Source: Mesorhizobium waimense
GTDB lineage: Bacteria; Pseudomonadota; Alphaproteobacteria; Rhizobiales; Rhizobiaceae
DNA: 64,000 nt
Reading direction: 5' to 3'
NCBI RefSeq assembly: GCF_003601975.1
Contig: NZ_QZWZ01000016.1
Location: 104,772 to 168,771, forward strand
Position numbers and translations under genes: made by a program. Below the pieces are notes generated by a model. That model made no database searches. It saw only the letters and a list, made by a program, of their open reading frames with translations, and was not told where the DNA came from. Below, piece after piece: positions 27,495 to 36,608 of this stretch; position 1 is the stretch's first letter, and the number at the start of each line of letters is the position of its first letter.

Positions 27495-28076
27495 TCAACG
27501 CTCGAGCCGCATCACATGTCTGCGAGATCCGGCCATGCCGGTCTCGCGGAAGCCGCGGGCCAAAAACATGTCGCGAAAACCCATGAAACTGTAGCTCGGC
27601 GATGCCTTGTCGACCGGATAGGCCTCGATCGTCCCGGCGCCCTTGGCGAACGCATGATCGATCGCCGCATCGAGCAATGCGCCGGCGAGGCCGCCGCCGC
27701 GCAATGCCCTCGGCACGTAGAGGCAGACGATCGACCAGATGCCGGTCTCGCTGTCGTCCTGGTGGCGCGACAGCTTGCGATAGGTCTGGCGTGGCGCGAC
27801 CGAGCACCAGCCGACGGTCTTGCCATCGGCCTGGGCAAGAATGCCGACCGGCGTGCCGGCCTCGACGAGCGCCATCATTGCGCGTTTCTTTTCGTCGTTG
27901 TCGACATGCTCGCGGCTGGAGAGATTGCGCCAAGCCATGCACCAGCAATATTTCGGCGCGCCCGGTTGTTCGAAAAACCCTTCGAAATCCACGCGCGTCG
28001 CTCGCGTCACCTCGACAAAGCGGATGTTGATCAGATCAGGCTTTTCTGGCGGCGAGCCGCTCGACCGTCTTGGCAT
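27495..28076 (-). CDS. GNAT family N-acetyltransferase
   Basis: The 193-residue product has the GNAT acetyl-CoA pyrophosphate loop in LYVPRALRGGGLAGALLDAA and the late FMGFRDMFLARGF strand. WCMAWRN near the N-terminus is typical of a GNAT subgroup seen in soil bacteria. The substrate is unknown. The given ATG overlaps the end of the upstream alkylation-repair gene by 41 bp. A non-ATG start closer to NIRFVEVTRA is possible, so the N-terminus is uncertain. Confidence 0.85.
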   Translation of the reverse strand: MPRRSSGSPPEKPDLINIRFVEVTRATRVDFEGFFEQPGAPKYCWCMAWRNLSSREHVDNDEKKRAMMALVEAGTPVGILAQADGKTVGWCSVAPRQTYRKLSRHQDDSETGIWSIVCLYVPRALRGGGLAGALLDAAIDHAFAKGAGTIEAYPVDKASPSYSFMGFRDMFLARGFRETGMAGSRRHVMRLER

Positions 28077-28740
28077 CGGAAAGTTCCTTCACCGCGTCCT
28101 TGCCGATCCAGCGCTCTGTCTTGTCGGCCGAGGCCGCGAGTTTTTGTGCAAGCGCGAGGGCAGGGCCGTGCAAGCGGGCCGATCGCTTGCCGATTTGCCG
28201 GAGCGCCCAGTTCACCGCCTTCCTGACGAAGTTGCGTGGATCACCGGCATGGCGCTCGATCAGTGGCAGATAGGACGAAAACGTCGCATCCGGCTCCTTC
28301 TTCAGGTGCACCGCTCCCCAGGCCAGCATGGCGAAGGCCGTGCGGCGGACGAACTCGCGCTCGTCCTTGGCGAATTCCTCAACGAGCTCGCACCAGAACG
28401 GCGTGTCAATGAACAGATCAGAGACCGTGTCGACGATCTCCCAGCTATCGAAATCGCCGGCCCAGCGCCGGCATTGTCCGACGGTGATCTTTTTCGGCTC
28501 GCCGGTAAAGGCCGCCATCAGCCGCGCTTCGCGGATGCCGCTATCCCACAGCACCAGCGCGCGTTCATGGTTCTTCCTCAGTTTGCGCGCCAGTGGCCGC
28601 AAATCGGAATTGCCGACGCCCATCGCGGTCGCGGTATTGATGCCGAACCGCGCCATGCCGGCGCGATTGGCCTCGGTACCGATCAAGCGCAGATGGGTGA
28701 TGATGTCCCGCGCGCTCCAACTCGGGCCGGGCAGGGACAT
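28036..28740 (-). CDS. DNA alkylation repair protein (AlkD-like HEAT repeats)
   Basis: The 234-residue product resembles AlkD-type DNA glycosylases, built from HEAT-like helical repeats that remove N3- and N7-alkylated bases. Recognisable stretches are RPLARKLRKNHERALVLWDS, DSWEIVDTVSDLF and FVRKAVNWALRQIGKR. The start at 28740 (MSLPGPSWSARDI) is the better one; the upstream open frame is not family-like. It lies 7 bp from the stop of the dehydrogenase gene, so these minus-strand genes may be cotranscribed. Confidence 0.87.
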   Translation of the reverse strand: MSLPGPSWSARDIITHLRLIGTEANRAGMARFGINTATAMGVGNSDLRPLARKLRKNHERALVLWDSGIREARLMAAFTGEPKKITVGQCRRWAGDFDSWEIVDTVSDLFIDTPFWCELVEEFAKDEREFVRRTAFAMLAWGAVHLKKEPDATFSSYLPLIERHAGDPRNFVRKAVNWALRQIGKRSARLHGPALALAQKLAASADKTERWIGKDAVKELSDAKTVERLAARKA

Positions 28741-28747
28741 CGCGGGT

Positions 28748-29617
28748 CTACTTCTCCAGGCGCGCCAGCAGCGAGGACGTATCCCAGCGCCTGCCGCCCA
28801 TCGCCTGCACATCCTTGTAGAACTGGTCGACAAGCGCCGTCACCGGCAGCTTGGCGCCATTTCGGTCGGCTTCGGTGAGGCAGATACCGAGATCCTTGCG
28901 CATCCAGTCCACGGCGAAGCCGAAATCATATTTGCCGGCAATCATGGTCTTGTGGCGGTTTTCCATCTGCCACGAGCCGGCGGCACCCTTGGAGATCACC
29001 TCGATGACCTTCTCGATATCGAGCCCGGCCTTCTTGCCGAAATGGATGCCCTCGGCCAATCCCTGCACCAGCCCGGCGATGGTGATCTGGTTGATCATCT
29101 TGGTGAGCTGGCCGGCACCTGCCGGCCCCATCAGCCCGACCATTCGGGCGAAGGCCTCGATCACCGGCTTCGCCTTGTCGAAGGCTTCCTGACCGCCGCC
29201 GACCATGACGGTCAACACGCCATTTTCGGCACCGGCCTGACCGCCTGAGACCGGCGCATCGAGGAAGCAAAAGCCAAGTGCGTCCGCCTTCTCGGCCAGT
29301 TCGCGCGCGACCTCGGCCGACGCAGTGGTGTTGTCGATATAGACCGCGCCTTTCTTCATCGCCTTGAAGGCGCCGTCGGCGCCCGTCGTTATCGAGCGCA
29401 AATCGTCGTCATTGCCGACGCAGGAGAAGACGAAATCCTTGCCCTCGGCCGCTTCTGCGGGCGTCGCCGCAAACCGGCCACCATGCTGGCCGACCCATTG
29501 CTCGCCCTTTGCCGTGGTGCGGTTGTAGACGGTGACGTCGTGGCCGCCCTTGTTCCTGAGGTGCCCGGCCATCGGGTAACCCATGACGCCAAGACCGAGA
29601 AATGCCACCGATGCCAT
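28748..29617 (-). CDS. NAD(P)-dependent beta-hydroxyacid dehydrogenase (HIBADH family)
   Basis: The 289-residue product is a 3-hydroxyisobutyrate-dehydrogenase-family enzyme. It has an N-terminal Rossmann motif (FLGLGVMGYPMAGHL), the substrate-binding loop DAPVSGGQAGAENG and the catalytic lysine in GQLTKMINQI. It could act on 3-hydroxyisobutyrate, tartronate semialdehyde, glyoxylate or related acids. No valine-degradation or glycerate genes are adjacent, so I give no symbol. An amino-acid ABC transporter lies upstream on the same strand after a 110 bp gap. Confidence 0.9.
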   Translation of the reverse strand: MASVAFLGLGVMGYPMAGHLRNKGGHDVTVYNRTTAKGEQWVGQHGGRFAATPAEAAEGKDFVFSCVGNDDDLRSITTGADGAFKAMKKGAVYIDNTTASAEVARELAEKADALGFCFLDAPVSGGQAGAENGVLTVMVGGGQEAFDKAKPVIEAFARMVGLMGPAGAGQLTKMINQITIAGLVQGLAEGIHFGKKAGLDIEKVIEVISKGAAGSWQMENRHKTMIAGKYDFGFAVDWMRKDLGICLTEADRNGAKLPVTALVDQFYKDVQAMGGRRWDTSSLLARLEK

Positions 29618-29728
29618 AGGCCTACCTTCCAGAGGAAACGAGAATTTGCCGTGGAACGTCTAGGCCTTGCGGCGGATTCGTCAAGATGCTGATGCCGGTC
29701 GTGTCTTGGGCCTAAATCCGGAAACTTG

Positions 29729-30559
29729 TCAGCGCTTGAGGTGGATGGTGATCCGGCGTTCGATCCATTCGATGCCATGACGCAAGATCTCGACAATCAC
29801 CAGATACACGACGGCGACCCAGATATAGGCCTGGATATCGAAGGTGCGGGAGTAGGTAAGCTTTGCCATGCCCATCAGATCGTACACGGTGATGATGGCG
29901 ACGATCGCGGACGCCTTGATCATCAGGATAAGCTCGTTGCCATAGGGCCGCAGCGCGACGACCAAAGCTTGCGGCAGGATGATCTTCCACAACGTCTGCA
30001 ATTTATGCAGGCCGAGTGAAGCAGCACCCTCCCACTGGCCCTTCGGCACGCTTTCGATGGCGCCACGCAGGATCTCAGCCTGATAGGCAGCCGTGTTCAG
30101 GGCAAAGGCAAAGATGCCGCAGTTGAACGCCTCACGGAAAAAGCCCCACAGCCCAACCATCTCGAGTTGCGGCTTGAACGAGCCGACCCCGTAGTAAACC
30201 AGAAAGGCCTGCACGAGCAGCGGCGTTCCGCGGAAAAAATAAACATAGCAATAGGCAAGACCGGACAGGATGCGGTTCTTCGACATGCGCGCATAGGCGA
30301 CGGGAAGCGACAGGATGGCGCCCAGCACAATCGAAATGCCGACCAGCGAAAGCGTGACGCCGAGGCCTTCTATGTAGCTCGGACCATATTTGGCAAAGAG
30401 TTCGCCGTTCCAGGCCCAAGCCATATAGGCGACGATGCCGCCGCCGGCAGCAATCCAGATGCCTATCAGCACATAACCGATGATGCGTGAACGCGGCCAG
30501 CCACGTGCACGCGGGGGAGGCCGTTCTACAGCCGTCTTGGCGTCGGCCACAACGCTCAT
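29729..30559 (-). CDS. Polar amino-acid ABC transporter permease (second subunit)
   Basis: The 276-residue inner-membrane protein is a HisM/GlnP-type permease. About five helices surround the conserved EAA-loop region AILRGAIESVPKGQWEGAASLG with KIILPQAL, which contacts the ATPase. The N-terminal 30 residues are cytoplasmic and arginine-rich. Its ATG overlaps the stop of the other permease gene (ATGA). No ATP-binding subunit gene follows, unlike usual operons of this type. Confidence 0.92.
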   Translation of the reverse strand: MSVVADAKTAVERPPPRARGWPRSRIIGYVLIGIWIAAGGGIVAYMAWAWNGELFAKYGPSYIEGLGVTLSLVGISIVLGAILSLPVAYARMSKNRILSGLAYCYVYFFRGTPLLVQAFLVYYGVGSFKPQLEMVGLWGFFREAFNCGIFAFALNTAAYQAEILRGAIESVPKGQWEGAASLGLHKLQTLWKIILPQALVVALRPYGNELILMIKASAIVAIITVYDLMGMAKLTYSRTFDIQAYIWVAVVYLVIVEILRHGIEWIERRITIHLKR

Positions 30560-31269
30560 CGCCGTGCCTCCCGCCGGCTAAGCGAGCGCTGTATGGCGCC
30601 GGTAGCCAAGGATGAAACGACCGCCAGGATAAGAAACACCACCGCGGCCACGCTGAAGAACAGGAAGGTGTGTTTGGTGACGCGTGCTGCCACGCCGGCT
30701 TGACGCAGAGTCTCAGCCAGGCCGACCACCGACACCAGCGACGTGTCCTTCAGCAGGCTCAGCCAGCAATTCTCCAAGCCTGGAAACGCGATGCGGACCA
30801 ACTGCGGCAAGATCACTTTGCGCATCGTTTGCGCATATGAAAGGCCGACAGCATAGCCGCCTTCATATTGGCCCTTGGGGATGGCCCGGAAAGCCGAAAG
30901 GAATACCTCGCTGGCATAGGCCGAAAAGATAATGGCAAGCACGATCATGCCGGCGACGAAGGCGTTAACGTCGATGGTCGCCTCGGGTCTTACCAATCTG
31001 ATGAGATATTGCAGGATCAGCGGGCCGCCGAAAAAAAACAGAAACAGCGTCACCAGCTCGGGCAATCCACGGAAGATCGTCGTGTAGATGTTGGCCGCGA
31101 TGCGCAGCGAGGGCTCCTCGGACTGTTTGCCCAGCGCTATGAAAAAGCCGATCGTCAAACCGATTGGTAGGGTTGCCAGCGCCAGAAGAACGGTGACGGC
31201 GGCACCAGAGACGATGTCGTCAAGCCAGCCATCGGGTCCCCAACTGAGAAGCGTCCAAACGCTCAGCAT
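30556..31269 (-). CDS. Polar amino-acid ABC transporter permease (first subunit)
   Basis: The 237-residue HisQ-type permease has about five membrane helices and the EAA loop VFLSAFRAIPKGQYEGGYAVG. The start at MLSVWTLLSWGPDGW (31269) is more plausible than the upstream ATG, which adds a charged, non-conserved stretch. It probably forms a heterodimer with the overlapping downstream permease and receives solute from the binding protein encoded 120 bp upstream. Confidence 0.92.
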   Translation of the reverse strand: MLSVWTLLSWGPDGWLDDIVSGAAVTVLLALATLPIGLTIGFFIALGKQSEEPSLRIAANIYTTIFRGLPELVTLFLFFFGGPLILQYLIRLVRPEATIDVNAFVAGMIVLAIIFSAYASEVFLSAFRAIPKGQYEGGYAVGLSYAQTMRKVILPQLVRIAFPGLENCWLSLLKDTSLVSVVGLAETLRQAGVAARVTKHTFLFFSVAAVVFLILAVVSSLATGAIQRSLSRREARR

Positions 31270-31388
31270 CCGCTCGCCTGTTCTCCCAAATGCCTTTGGA
31301 GAGTCACGCCGCAGCACCCCTCGTGCCCGGCCTGTTCTTGCAAGAACGGCGGGACTATCCCGCCGTTCTCTGGATCAGAAGGCCGCGA

Positions 31389-32171
31389 TCAGGAATCGCC
31401 GCCGTAGACGTCGAACTTGAAGTACTTGTCGTTGATTTCCTTGTATTTTCCGTTGGCGCGAATGGCGTCGATCGCGGCATTGAACTGGTTGACCAGGTCG
31501 GTCTCGCCCTTGCGCACCGCAATGCCGGCGCCCGGACCGTGGATTTCGACGACCGGCTTGATCGCACCGATCAGCTTGCAGCAGGCGCCGTCAGGCGAAT
31601 CCAGCCACTGCTGCAACACAACGATGTCGTCATTGGCGGCATCGAGGCGGCCATTGGCGAGGTCGAGCTGGTATTCCTGCGCGGTCGGATAGGGCTTGAC
31701 CGTGCTGTCGGTGTAGGTCTTGGTCGAATAGTTGAAATGCGTGGTCGAACCCTGTACGCCGATCGTCTTGCCGGCCAGGTCTTCCTTGCTCACGCCCTTG
31801 ATGTCGCTGTCCTTGGGCGCGACGATCGCCGGCGGCGTGTTGTAGTATTTATGCGTGAAGTCGACCTTTTCGGCGCGCTCTGGCGTGATCGACATCGACG
31901 CGACGATGGCGTCGAACTTGCCTGCCTGCAGCGCCGGAATGATGCCGTCCCAATCCTGGGCGACAAAGGTGCACTTCACCTTCATTTCGTCGCAGAGAGC
32001 CTTGGCGATGTCGATGTCGAAGCCGACGAGCTGCCCGTCGGAAGTCAAGTTGTTGAATGGCGGATAGGCGCCCTCCGTGCCGATCTTCAGGGTTTTTTCC
32101 TGAGCCTGGGCGACGCCCAAGGTCAGCAGCGCGGCCGATGCGGCGAGCGCGATACGCAATGCAATATGCAT
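31389..32171 (-). CDS. Periplasmic amino-acid-binding protein of an ABC transporter
   Basis: The 260-residue product has a signal peptide (MHIALRIALAASAALLTLGV, cut after AQA). It matches the HisJ/ArgT family: LKIGTEGAYPPFN, FDIDIAKALCDEMKVKC, and MSITPERAEKVDF. It should bind a polar amino acid, possibly a basic one, and deliver it to the two permeases encoded downstream. The signal peptide decides the start at 32171; an open frame continues upstream through the leader. It is the first gene of the transporter operon. Confidence 0.94.
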   Translation of the reverse strand: MHIALRIALAASAALLTLGVAQAQEKTLKIGTEGAYPPFNNLTSDGQLVGFDIDIAKALCDEMKVKCTFVAQDWDGIIPALQAGKFDAIVASMSITPERAEKVDFTHKYYNTPPAIVAPKDSDIKGVSKEDLAGKTIGVQGSTTHFNYSTKTYTDSTVKPYPTAQEYQLDLANGRLDAANDDIVVLQQWLDSPDGACCKLIGAIKPVVEIHGPGAGIAVRKGETDLVNQFNAAIDAIRANGKYKEINDKYFKFDVYGGDS

Positions 32172-32297
32172 GATGATCCTCTCATATTGTCCCGGCCGCT
32201 GTTCCATGCGGCTCTGAGGGCGGTGCTTTTTAACCGCCCGCTGGCGGCGATACTCCCACTCTTTCTCCGAAAAAAGCAACTGCAAAACAGTGGCCTC

Positions 32298-32313
32298 GGG
32301 GATTTGCATCCCC
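32298..32313 (-). terminator. Possible terminator behind mobB
   Basis: Read on the minus strand, GGGGAT pairs with ATCCCC around a four-base loop, about 75 bp behind the mobB stop. A T-rich stretch follows only after a further 20-25 bases. It could end mobAB transcription before the binding-protein promoter. The evidence is weak. Confidence 0.35.
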
Positions 32314-32385
32314 GGCCAAAGATGACGTAAGGTTAGAGTCTGGAAACAAGTTCGGCGGCGGCTGAACGATGTTTTGCCGGCCCGT

Positions 32386-32892
32386 TCAGCGCTTCAGGCC
32401 TGAGACGCCTTCGACGAAGTCGGCTATCGATTTCACGTCGTCGAGATCGAACACAGGCAGACCTTGTCCATCCGCCGCGAAGTCGGCGGCGATGGCCACG
32501 ATGTTGGGATCGCCGGCTGCAAGCGGCGTGCGGTCCTTGGCCTCCAGACGCCGCGTTTCGATCTTCTTGTGCGCCTCGCGCTTGTAGCCCTCGACCAGCA
32601 CGATATCGGAGGACCCCAGCCGCGACAGGATAGTGTCCAGCGTCGGCTCGTCTTCGCCGCGCAATTCGTGCATCAACGCCCAGCGGCGACCGGACACCAC
32701 CGCGACCTCGGTCGCGCCGGCCTGGCGGTGGCGGAAGCTATCCGCACCCGGCTTGTCGATGTCGAAATCATGATGGGCATGTTTGACCGTCGACACTTTC
32801 CAGCCGCGCCGCACCAGTTCGGCGACCAGCTTTTCGGTCAGTGTGGTCTTGCCGGAATTCTTCCAGCCGGTGATGCCGAAGACGCGTCTCAT
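32386..32892 (-). CDS. mobB: Molybdopterin-guanine dinucleotide biosynthesis protein MobB
   Basis: MobB is a small GTP-binding accessory protein that assists MobA in forming the guanine dinucleotide cofactor. The 168-residue product begins with the P-loop GITGWKNSGKTTL and shows KHAHHDFDIDKPGADSFRH and VLVEGYKREAHKKIE, all typical of the family. Its ATG overlaps the mobA stop by 4 bp, so the two are translationally coupled. Confidence 0.95.
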   Translation of the reverse strand: MRRVFGITGWKNSGKTTLTEKLVAELVRRGWKVSTVKHAHHDFDIDKPGADSFRHRQAGATEVAVVSGRRWALMHELRGEDEPTLDTILSRLGSSDIVLVEGYKREAHKKIETRRLEAKDRTPLAAGDPNIVAIAADFAADGQGLPVFDLDDVKSIADFVEGVSGLKR

Positions 32893-33515
32893 GGTTTGAT
32901 GCTCTGCAACAGACGCTCGGCCGCCGCAAGGTCATCGGGCGTGTTGATGTTGAAGAACGGATCGATCGCGTGTTCGCCGGAACTCCACATCGGAAACTCG
33001 ACCTCGACAAAGCCATGCCGTTCGATGAAGGCGGAGACCCGCCGGTTGTCCTCATCGACCAGGAACCGGCGTAAGGCGTCGTGCAGACCGAGCGGCCAGA
33101 GCGCGAATGTCGGATGCCGCTTGCCGTCCGAACTGGCAACGGCGATGGCCCCGGGCCGTTCGGCTGCTGCCGCAACAAGCCGTTCGACCAGGTCCTCGGG
33201 AAGGAACGGCGTATCGCCGGCGGCGGTGACCACCCCGTTGCAAGCCATGGACGCCCATTCCAGGCCGGTCAGTATTCCGGCAAGCGGTCCCGCGTAGCCT
33301 TCCACCGTATCGGCAAGCACCGGCAGCCCGAACCTGGCAAAGCGCAGCGGATCGCCATTGGCGCTCAGCGCCATCGGTCCCACCTGCGGAGCAAGACGGG
33401 CGACGACATGGTCGAGCAGCCTGCGGCCATCCAGCGCAAGCAGCGTCTTGTCGCCACCGCCCATGCGCCGTGACTGGCCGCCGGCCAGAATGATCCCTGC
33501 AATGTCCCTGTCCAT
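32889..33515 (-). CDS. mobA: Molybdenum cofactor guanylyltransferase
   Basis: MobA transfers GMP from GTP to molybdopterin cofactor, giving the bis-MGD cofactor used by DMSO-reductase-family enzymes. The 208-residue nucleotidyltransferase has the signature GIILAGGQSRRMGGGDK at its N-terminus and AAGDTPFLPEDLVERL with the metal-binding aspartate. It heads the mobA-mobB pair. Together with moaC, moeA and moaA, five molybdenum cofactor genes lie in this window, but in three separate places. Confidence 0.95.
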   Translation of the reverse strand: MDRDIAGIILAGGQSRRMGGGDKTLLALDGRRLLDHVVARLAPQVGPMALSANGDPLRFARFGLPVLADTVEGYAGPLAGILTGLEWASMACNGVVTAAGDTPFLPEDLVERLVAAAAERPGAIAVASSDGKRHPTFALWPLGLHDALRRFLVDEDNRRVSAFIERHGFVEVEFPMWSSGEHAIDPFFNINTPDDLAAAERLLQSIKP

Positions 33516-33563
33516 GATCCGCCGTCTTCTCTTCAGCCCGAAATCGCGGGGTCTCGGGGCGAT

Positions 33564-34484
33564 CTATATGCCGTCCGGCGCCATGTCAGGTCCAGCGCTT
33601 TCGGCGGCGGTTTGTCGCTTGCCGACGACCCGTTCGCGGTAGAGCGCATAGAGGCCGGAACCGACGATGATCGACGCGCCGACGATCATCGGCAGGTCGG
33701 GGATGTCGCCGAAGACGACCAGGCCGAGCAGGATCGCCCAGAGCAGGGCGGTGTAGCGGAACGGCGCGATGAAGGCGATGTCGCCCGACCGCATCGCCAT
33801 GATGATGAACTGGTAGCCGATCAGCACGAGCACCGCCGCCAGCGCCAGCAGCGCCGTGGCTTCGCCGCTCATCGGCGTCCAGCCGCCCATCGGCGAAAGC
33901 AGTGCCGCGCCCAGCACCGTCATGGCCAGCGCCGTGGCGGTCGACACCAGCAAGGTCGGGATCGCCTGCGGGACGCGCTTGGTAGCAAGGTCGCGCACTG
34001 CGCAGCAGGCAACGCTGGCCAGCGCCAGCAGCGAATAGACGCTGAACCCTTCGAAGCCCGGCCGCACGATGATCAGCACGCCGGCAAAACCGATCGCGAT
34101 GGCCAGCCAGCGCCGCCAGCCGACGCCCTCGTTGAACACAAGTGCAGCCCCCATCGTCACCGCCAACGGCAGCGCCTGCAGCACGGCAGAGACATTGGCG
34201 ATCGGCAGGTGGGCAAGCGCAAGGAGGAACGACACCGTGGCGCCAGCCTCGCCGGCGACGCGCAGAGCCACCATCGGCTGCAGCATCGAGGCCGGCCGGG
34301 CCAGCGCGCCGCGCTGCCAGGCAAGCAGGCCGACGAACAGCGAGGCGAAGGCGCCCCGGATCAGCATGACCTGCGCCATGTTCATCGATTCCGAGGAGAA
34401 TTTGGTGATCGCGTCGTTGAGGGTGAAGCCGACCATGGCCACCACCATGAACAGCGCGCCGCGAAGATTTGGCGAAAGAGGCAA
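33564..34484 (-). CDS. DMT/EamA family transporter
   Basis: The 306-residue membrane protein has about ten helices in two EamA repeats, beginning near GALFMVVAMVGFTLNDAI and FSVYSLLALASVACCAVRD. TKFSSESMNMAQVMLIRG in the first repeat is typical of this drug/metabolite transporter branch. The C-terminal tail is charged and cytoplasmic. The substrate is unknown. It stands alone between mobA and a small exported protein gene and is bounded by a terminator-like hairpin on its upstream side. Confidence 0.9.
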   Translation of the reverse strand: MPLSPNLRGALFMVVAMVGFTLNDAITKFSSESMNMAQVMLIRGAFASLFVGLLAWQRGALARPASMLQPMVALRVAGEAGATVSFLLALAHLPIANVSAVLQALPLAVTMGAALVFNEGVGWRRWLAIAIGFAGVLIIVRPGFEGFSVYSLLALASVACCAVRDLATKRVPQAIPTLLVSTATALAMTVLGAALLSPMGGWTPMSGEATALLALAAVLVLIGYQFIIMAMRSGDIAFIAPFRYTALLWAILLGLVVFGDIPDLPMIVGASIIVGSGLYALYRERVVGKRQTAAESAGPDMAPDGI

Positions 34485-34548
34485 GGGCGGTCACCGGTTG
34501 TGCTTTGCGTCAGCCTGTATCAGCCGGCCGCAAAACAGCAACGTCAAA

Positions 34549-34583
34549 GGAATGGGCCACGGCTTTCCATTGTGGCCCATTCC
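34549..34583 (-). terminator. Terminator behind a small exported-protein gene
   Basis: A perfect 12-bp inverted repeat, GGAATGGGCCAC / GTGGCCCATTCC, with an 11-base loop lies 19 bp behind the stop of the minus-strand gene at 34602. On that strand it is followed by TTTG, so it probably ends that transcript. Confidence 0.7.
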
Positions 34584-34601
34584 GCAGAAGATCGGTCGAG
34601 C

Positions 34602-34961
34602 TTACTTCTTGGGCGTGAGCACCTCGGTGCCGTTGCCGTCCTTGCCGGCGATCGTCCACAGGCCGTGGAGAGAGCCATCCTTCTCCACCTTGTAGACGAC
34701 TAGGCCGATTTCCTTGCCCATCGCGTAGCCGGCAGAAAAGGCATTGTCGTTGCGCATGCAGATGCCGTCCGAGGACGAACCGCCGGTTTCCCAATGGATC
34801 GTGCAGGTCGTCTCGCTGGTCAGTGTGATGGTTGCCTCGCCGCCATAGGACGAGCCGTCGAAATTGGTGCCAGCAACCGTGTAGGTGCCACCGATCGACT
34901 GCGCCGTTGCCGGCACCGCTGCGAGGCCGAGCAATGCAAGAGAAAGAATGAGTTTACGCAT
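34602..34961 (-). CDS. Small exported protein of unknown function
   Basis: The 119-residue product starts with a clear signal peptide (MRKLILSLALLGLAAVPATA). The mature part is rich in glycine and beta-prone residues (GGTYTVAGTNFDGSSYGGEA, TITLTSETTCTIHWETGG) with two cysteines that may pair. I recognise no domain. The signal peptide decides the start at 34961. A terminator hairpin follows it. It stands beside another small exported protein gene on the same strand, but the two are not similar. Confidence 0.75.
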   Translation of the reverse strand: MRKLILSLALLGLAAVPATAQSIGGTYTVAGTNFDGSSYGGEATITLTSETTCTIHWETGGSSSDGICMRNDNAFSAGYAMGKEIGLVVYKVEKDGSLHGLWTIAGKDGNGTEVLTPKK

Positions 34962-35081
34962 GTTGTTTTCCCCCTGCGAGTGAAGAACCACTCCAGGCGA
35001 AGGCTTAGGCCGGAACATCGAGTCGGTAAATCCAATGCCACTTGGCGGATATGGATTATTTCGTGGTGTGGCGCAAAATGC

Positions 35082-35558
35082 TCACGGCCCCTTGAGGCTG
35101 CCCGCAATAGCGCCCACCAGCGGATCGTATTTGGACTGCTGGGCTGGCGGATAATCGATCCAGACCGTGCGGATGACGCCGTCTTTTCCAAACAGACGGC
35201 GCTCGTAGAAGATGGCCTCGCCCTTGATGCCCGACAGCACCGCCCAGTCCTTGCCGGTCTTGCTGTAGGTGATCTTGTAGCCCGGCTCCTTGCTGGCTTT
35301 CTCGGCGGCGACAAAGCCCTTCGGCGTATCGTCATCGATATTGAGGATGCCCGAACAAATCAGGCTGGCGCCATCGGCGCTGAGCCATTGCTGCCCGTCG
35401 CCATTGTCCGGCTCGGGCTGGGGCAAGGTGAATATCTCGTCGGGAAAGGTGCAGACGGTGCCGAAGCGCGCGTTGACGTAGGTGAATGGCGCCGCGATCG
35501 CAGCGGTTGCAGCGATCGTCACGAACGACGCAAGGGCGATGAGATGAAAGCGCTTCAC
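35082..35558 (-). CDS. Exported protein of unknown function
   Basis: The 158-residue product has a signal peptide (MKRFHLIALASFVTIAATAA, cut near IAA). The mature part contains YVNARFGTVCTFPDEIF and later ERRLFGKDGVIRTVWIDYPP. Two cysteines may form a disulfide. I recognise only a general resemblance to small periplasmic proteins of rhizobia and can give no function. It lies 55 bp upstream of the end of moaA on the same strand. Confidence 0.75.
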   Translation of the reverse strand: MKRFHLIALASFVTIAATAAIAAPFTYVNARFGTVCTFPDEIFTLPQPEPDNGDGQQWLSADGASLICSGILNIDDDTPKGFVAAEKASKEPGYKITYSKTGKDWAVLSGIKGEAIFYERRLFGKDGVIRTVWIDYPPAQQSKYDPLVGAIAGSLKGP

Positions 35559-35612
35559 GGTGCCTCCCGCGGCCGATGGCCCGGCCGATCTTGCACCAAT
35601 CGCAAGAAAAAA

Positions 35613-36608
35613 TCAGCCGCCGGTGACACTCATATGCCGCGATACCGAGGGGCGGCTGGTACGGCGGTCGATGATGAAATCATGGCCCTTCGGCTTGCGG
35701 CCGATGGCATCGTCGATTGCCGCGGCGACCAGTTCGTTGCCTTCGGACGCACGCAGCGGCGCGCGCAGGTCGGCGGCATCTTCCTGCCCGAGGCACATAT
35801 AGAGCGTACCGGTGCAGGTCAGCCGGACGCGGTTGCAGCTCTCGCAGAAATTATGCGTCATCGGCGTGATGAAGCCGAGCCTGCCACCGGTCTCGGCGAC
35901 ATGGACATAGCGCGCCGGGCCGCCGGTCTTGTAAGGAATGTCGCTCAGCGTGAACTGGCGCTCGAGCGAGGCGCGCAGCAGCGACAACGGCAGATACTGG
36001 TCGGTGCGGTCGGCGTCGATCTCGCCCATCGGCATGGTTTCGATGACGGTGAGGTCCATGCCGCGGCCATGCGCCCAGCGCATCATGTCAGGCAGTTCGG
36101 CCTCGTTGAAATCCTTCAATGCCACCGCGTTGAGCTTGATTTTCAGCCCAGCAGCCTGTGCCGCATCGATGCCTTCCATGACCTTGCCAAGATGGCCCCA
36201 GCGGGTGATCTGGTGGAACTTGTCGGCGTCGAGCGTGTCCAGCGAGACGTTGATGCGCTTGACCCCGCAATCGGCAAGCTCCTGGGCGAAGCGCGACAGC
36301 TGCGAGCCGTTGGTGGTCAGCGTCAATTCTTCCAACGCGCCGCTGTCGAGGTGGCGCGAAAGCTGGCGAACCAGATGCATGATGTTCTTGCGCACCAGAG
36401 GCTCGCCGCCGGTAAGGCGCAGCTTGCGCACACCCTTTTCGATGAACACGGTGCAGAGCCGGTCGAGCTCTTCAAGCGACAACAGATCCTTCTTGGGCAG
36501 GAAGGTCATGTCCTCGGCCATGCAATAGGTGCAACGGAAATCGCAGCGGTCGGTGACCGACACGCGAAGGTAGCTGATCGTGCGACCGAATGGGTCGATC
36601 ATGTCCAT
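35613..36608 (-). CDS. moaA: GTP 3',8-cyclase MoaA
   Basis: MoaA is a radical-SAM enzyme that starts molybdenum cofactor synthesis by cyclising GTP. The 331-residue product has the N-terminal cluster motif CDFRCTYCMAED (CxxxCxxC) and the C-terminal second-cluster motif NFCESCNRVRLTCTG. The C-terminus should end in a di-glycine, and VTGG fits. ATGs at 36608 and 36602 are both possible. It acts just before MoaC, which is encoded about 28 kb away. Confidence 0.96.
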   Translation of the reverse strand: MDMIDPFGRTISYLRVSVTDRCDFRCTYCMAEDMTFLPKKDLLSLEELDRLCTVFIEKGVRKLRLTGGEPLVRKNIMHLVRQLSRHLDSGALEELTLTTNGSQLSRFAQELADCGVKRINVSLDTLDADKFHQITRWGHLGKVMEGIDAAQAAGLKIKLNAVALKDFNEAELPDMMRWAHGRGMDLTVIETMPMGEIDADRTDQYLPLSLLRASLERQFTLSDIPYKTGGPARYVHVAETGGRLGFITPMTHNFCESCNRVRLTCTGTLYMCLGQEDAADLRAPLRASEGNELVAAAIDDAIGRKPKGHDFIIDRRTSRPSVSRHMSVTGG

